Shown here: one piece after another, positions 13,025-16,056 of the stretch
Layout of the letters: each line of letters starts with the position of its first letter
How positions within the stretch are numbered: the first letter of the stretch is position 1
NCBI GenBank assembly: GCA_002500765.1
Contig: DLSX01000250.1
Span: forward strand, 572-16,627
Direction: 5' to 3'
Origin: Neorhizobium sp. UBA7851
GTDB taxonomy: Bacteria; Pseudomonadota; Alphaproteobacteria; Rhizobiales; Rhizobiaceae
Length of the DNA: 16,056 nt
Notes under the pieces: generated by a model
The model's database searches: none
The model's input: the letters and a program-made list of their open reading frames with translations, nothing else
What the model was told of the DNA's origin: nothing
Program-made: the position numbers and the translations under genes

Positions 13025-16000
13025 ATGACGAAGAAGGTTCTCGATATGCACTGTCCCACCGACATTGCTGCGGCGAAAGCTGAGCAGCAGGCTGTGCCTT
13101 TCGTCGCGTCCGGCATTCCGGCTGCCCAGGGTCTTTATGATCCGCGCAACGAGCATGATGCCTGCGGCGTCGGCTTCATCGCCAATATGAAGGGGCAGAA
13201 GTCGCACCAGATCGTCAAGGACGGCCTGTTCATTCTCGAAAACCTGACGCATCGCGGTGCTGTCGGTGCCGATCCGCTTATGGGTGATGGCGCGGGCATT
13301 CTGGTGCAGATCCCGGATCGTTTCTTCCGCGAGGAAATGGCAAGCCAAGGCGTTACCCTGCCGAAGGCTGGCGAATATGCTGTCGGTCATTTCTTCCTGC
13401 CGCGCGATGCCGAGCAGATCGAGCATTTCAAGAAGGTCATCATCGATGTGATCGCCGAAGAGGGACAGCAGTTCCTCGGCTTCCGCTATGTGCCGGTCGA
13501 CAACTCGTCGCTTTCCAAGGCGCCGGATATCGCCGCCACCGAGCCTTATCACCTTCAGGTCTTCATTGGTGCCGGGCGCGATGCCGCGACCAATGCCGAA
13601 TTCGAGCGCCAGCTCTTCCTCGTCCGCAAGGTGATTTCCAACCGTATCTACGACCAGTTCGGCGGTCAGGAAACCGGCTTCTATCCGGTGTCGCTGTCCT
13701 CCTCGACGATCGTCTACAAGGGCATGTTCCTGGCCTATCAGGTCGGCGCCTATTACAAGGACCTTGCTGACCCGCGTTTTGAGACGGCGGTGGCACTCGT
13801 TCACCAGCGTTTCTCGACCAACACCTTCCCGTCCTGGAAGCTGGCGCATCCGTATCGCATGGTCGCCCATAACGGCGAAATCAACACGCTGCGCTCCAAT
13901 GTCAACTGGATGGCCGCGCGTCAGGCTTCCGTCTCTTCGCCGCTTTTCGGCGATCACATCTCCAAGCTCTGGCCTATCTCCTACGAAGGCCAGTCGGATA
14001 CGGCCTGCTTCGACAACGCGCTCGAATTCCTGCTTCGCGGTGGTTATTCGCTGGCACACGCGATGATGATGCTGATCCCCGAAGCATGGGCTGGCAACCA
14101 GTCGATGTCGAAGGAGCGCAAGGCATTCTACGAATATCACGCGGCCCTGATGGAGCCGTGGGACGGCCCGGCCGCCGTCTGCTTTACCGATGGCCGCCAA
14201 ATCGGCGCTACGCTCGACCGTAACGGCCTGCGTCCGGCCCGTTATCTCGTCACCGACGACGATCGCGTCATTCTCGCATCCGAAGCCGGCACGCTGCCGG
14301 TGCCGGAAGAGAAGATCATCAAGAAGTGGCGTCTGCAGCCGGGCAAGATGCTGCTGATCGACATGGAAAAGGGTCAGATCATCTCCGACGAGGAGCTGAA
14401 GACGACGCTTGCCACCCGTCACCCTTACGAAAAGTGGCTGGACCGCACCCAGCTCATCCTCGAAGATCTGAAGCCAGTGGAGCCGCGTGCGCTGCGCCGC
14501 GACGTCTCCCTGCTCGATCGCCAGCAGGCCTTCGGTTACACGTCGGAAGACACCAAGATCCTGATGTCGCCGATGGCGACGACCGGCCAGGAAGCTGTCG
14601 GCTCGATGGGCACCGATACGCCGATCTCGGCGATGTCGGAAAAGTCGAAGCTGCTCTATACCTATTTCAAGCAGAACTTCGCGCAGGTGACGAACCCGCC
14701 GATCGACCCGATCCGCGAAGAACTGGTCATGAGTCTCGTGTCCTTCATCGGTCCGCGTCCGAACATTCTCGACCATGAAGGCATGGCGAATGCCAAGCGT
14801 CTGGAAGTGCGCCAGCCGATCCTGACCAATGGCGATCTCGAAAAGATCCGCTCGATCGGCCACACGGAAGATCGCTTCGACACGAAGACGCTCGACTTTA
14901 CCTATGACATCGAGCGTGGTGCCGAAGGCATGCCGGAAATGCTCGATCGCCTTTGCGAACGTGCCGAGGCTGCGGTCAAGGGCGGCTACAACATCATCGT
15001 GCTGTCCGACCGCCAGATCGGCCCGGATCGTATCGCGATCCCGGCGCTTCTGGCGACGGCTGCCGTACATCACCACCTGATCCGCAAGGGGCTTCGCACC
15101 TCGGTCGGTCTCGTCGTGGAATCCGGCGAGCCGCGCGAGATCCACCACTTCTGTCTTCTGGCCGGTTACGGCGCGGAGGCGATCAACCCCTATCTCGCCT
15201 TCGACACGCTGACCGACATGCATATGCGCGGCGAATTCCCCAAGGAAGTCGATGCGTCGGAAATCGTCTACCGCTACATCAAGGCGGTCGGTAAGGGCAT
15301 CCTGAAGGTCATGTCCAAGATGGGCATCTCGACCTACCAGTCCTATTGCGGCGGCCAGATTTTTGATGCCGTCGGTCTGAACTCGGAACTGGTGAACCAG
15401 TATTTCTTCGGTACAGCGACGTCGATCGAAGGCATCGGCCTCACCGAAATCGCCGAAGAAACTGTCAGCCGTCATGCATCGGCCTTCGGCAAGGACCCGG
15501 TTCTGGCCTCGTCGCTCGATATCGGTGGCGAATATGCCTATCGCATGCGTGGCGAAAGCCATGCCTGGACGCCGGATGTCGTCGCAACCCTGCAGCACGC
15601 CGTTCGCGGCAACAGCCAGGATCGCTACCGCGAGTTCGCCCAGATGGTGAACGAGAGCTCGGTTCGCATGAACACGATCCGCGGCCTGTTCAAGATCAAG
15701 TCGGCGGAAGCGCTCGGCCGCAAGCCGGTGTCGCTCGACGAGGTCGAACCGGCTGTCGATATCGTCAAGCGGTTCTCGACGGGTGCAATGTCCTTCGGTT
15801 CGATTTCCCGCGAGGCACATACGACGCTTGCCATCGCGATGAACAAGATCGGCGGCAAGTCGAATACCGGCGAGGGCGGCGAAGAAAGCGATCGTTACCT
15901 GCCGCTGCCGGATGGTTCGATGAACCCCGAGCGTTCGGCCATCAAGCAGATCGCATCCGGCCGTTTCGGCGTCACGACCGAATATCTGGTCAATGCCGAC

Positions 16001-16056
16001 ATGCTGCAGATCAAGGTGGCGCAGGGGGCAAAACCCGGTGAAGGCGGCCAGCTGCC
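13025..16056 (+). CDS. gltB: Glutamate synthase (NADPH) large subunit, 3'-truncated by the window
   Basis: The first 1010 codons of the roughly 1,500-residue GOGAT alpha subunit, which converts 2-oxoglutarate and glutamine to two glutamates. The ATG at 13025 follows an AGGAGGA site. An N-terminal propeptide of 46 residues precedes NEHDACGVGF, whose C47 would become the N-terminal nucleophile of the class II glutaminase domain; NLTHRGAVGADPLMGDGAG and VHQRFSTNTFPSW follow as expected. The central domain covers about 480-790. The FMN-binding synthase domain starts near 820 and carries TGAMSFGSISREAH and IGGKSNTGEGGEE near 918-950. The 3Fe-4S cysteines and the gltD partner lie beyond the window. 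The frame is intact to the last base. Confidence 0.97.
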   Translation, partial: MTKKVLDMHCPTDIAAAKAEQQAVPFVASGIPAAQGLYDPRNEHDACGVGFIANMKGQKSHQIVKDGLFILENLTHRGAVGADPLMGDGAGILVQIPDRFFREEMASQGVTLPKAGEYAVGHFFLPRDAEQIEHFKKVIIDVIAEEGQQFLGFRYVPVDNSSLSKAPDIAATEPYHLQVFIGAGRDAATNAEFERQLFLVRKVISNRIYDQFGGQETGFYPVSLSSSTIVYKGMFLAYQVGAYYKDLADPRFETAVALVHQRFSTNTFPSWKLAHPYRMVAHNGEINTLRSNVNWMAARQASVSSPLFGDHISKLWPISYEGQSDTACFDNALEFLLRGGYSLAHAMMMLIPEAWAGNQSMSKERKAFYEYHAALMEPWDGPAAVCFTDGRQIGATLDRNGLRPARYLVTDDDRVILASEAGTLPVPEEKIIKKWRLQPGKMLLIDMEKGQIISDEELKTTLATRHPYEKWLDRTQLILEDLKPVEPRALRRDVSLLDRQQAFGYTSEDTKILMSPMATTGQEAVGSMGTDTPISAMSEKSKLLYTYFKQNFAQVTNPPIDPIREELVMSLVSFIGPRPNILDHEGMANAKRLEVRQPILTNGDLEKIRSIGHTEDRFDTKTLDFTYDIERGAEGMPEMLDRLCERAEAAVKGGYNIIVLSDRQIGPDRIAIPALLATAAVHHHLIRKGLRTSVGLVVESGEPREIHHFCLLAGYGAEAINPYLAFDTLTDMHMRGEFPKEVDASEIVYRYIKAVGKGILKVMSKMGISTYQSYCGGQIFDAVGLNSELVNQYFFGTATSIEGIGLTEIAEETVSRHASAFGKDPVLASSLDIGGEYAYRMRGESHAWTPDVVATLQHAVRGNSQDRYREFAQMVNESSVRMNTIRGLFKIKSAEALGRKPVSLDEVEPAVDIVKRFSTGAMSFGSISREAHTTLAIAMNKIGGKSNTGEGGEESDRYLPLPDGSMNPERSAIKQIASGRFGVTTEYLVNADMLQIKVAQGAKPGEGGQL

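Noticed and set aside
12806..15820. 1004-residue minus-strand open frame opposite gltB
   Set aside because: It lies entirely opposite gltB and its upstream gap. Its translation is rich in Arg, His, Asp and Leu, typical of the antisense of GC-rich coding DNA, with no recognisable domain. The plus strand gives a perfect GltB sequence.

Overview
The window looks like a chromosomal stretch of an alphaproteobacterium of the Rhizobiaceae (Rhizobium/Agrobacterium/Sinorhizobium relatives). The evidence is GC-rich coding DNA, a cpdR - N-formylglutamate amidohydrolase - hisN-like phosphatase - lysophospholipase - small heat-shock gene order that I recall from rhizobial chromosomes, an alpha-r8/MmgR-type small RNA, an EcfG-type general-stress promoter, a ROSE RNA thermometer and a chemoreceptor ending in DWEEF. 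No prophage, integron, CRISPR array, insertion sequence or secretion locus is visible. Most of it is ordinary core genome, with one small toxin-antitoxin pair as the likely accessory insertion.

Layout. 1-360: 3' end of an iron-type ABC transporter ATPase. 433-606: a tiny DUF1328 membrane protein behind an EcfG promoter and before a strong terminator. 684-920 (minus): a 78-residue Cys/His protein. 1209-3239: a methyl-accepting chemotaxis protein with its own terminator. 3413-3613: a 66-residue single-pass membrane protein. 3954-4028 (minus): tRNA-Val(GAC) with promoter and terminator. 4244-4609 (minus): the response regulator CpdR, divergent from an N-formylglutamate amidohydrolase gene (4790-5677). 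5752-5828 (minus): an MmgR-like sRNA. 6018-6794: a HisN/inositol-monophosphatase-family enzyme, convergent with a lysophospholipase-like hydrolase (6802-7788, minus). 8195-8811: an RpoH-type promoter, a ROSE thermometer and an IbpA-type small heat-shock protein. 8958-9541: mazEF-type toxin-antitoxin. 9533-10531 (minus) and 10629-11489: an SBF-like (YfeH) transporter and a divergent LysR regulator. 11504-12556 (minus): threonine aldolase. 13025-16056: the 5' two-thirds of gltB, running off the window.

How it fits together. The genes are mostly monocistronic, and many have their own legible control element: an EcfG promoter (DUF1328), an RpoH promoter plus ROSE (sHSP), a sigma70 promoter (tRNA, sRNA), an operator-like dyad (mazEF), an intergenic LysR region (transporter) and a possible CtrA box (cpdR). 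Stress and cell-cycle regulation are recurring themes, but I see no single multi-gene system. I found no clear previously undescribed system. The most useful items for a second look are the unannotated RNA elements (sRNA, ROSE), the promoter calls, and several structured intergenic regions (7983-8046, 12802-12832, 12988-13007, 3691-3767).
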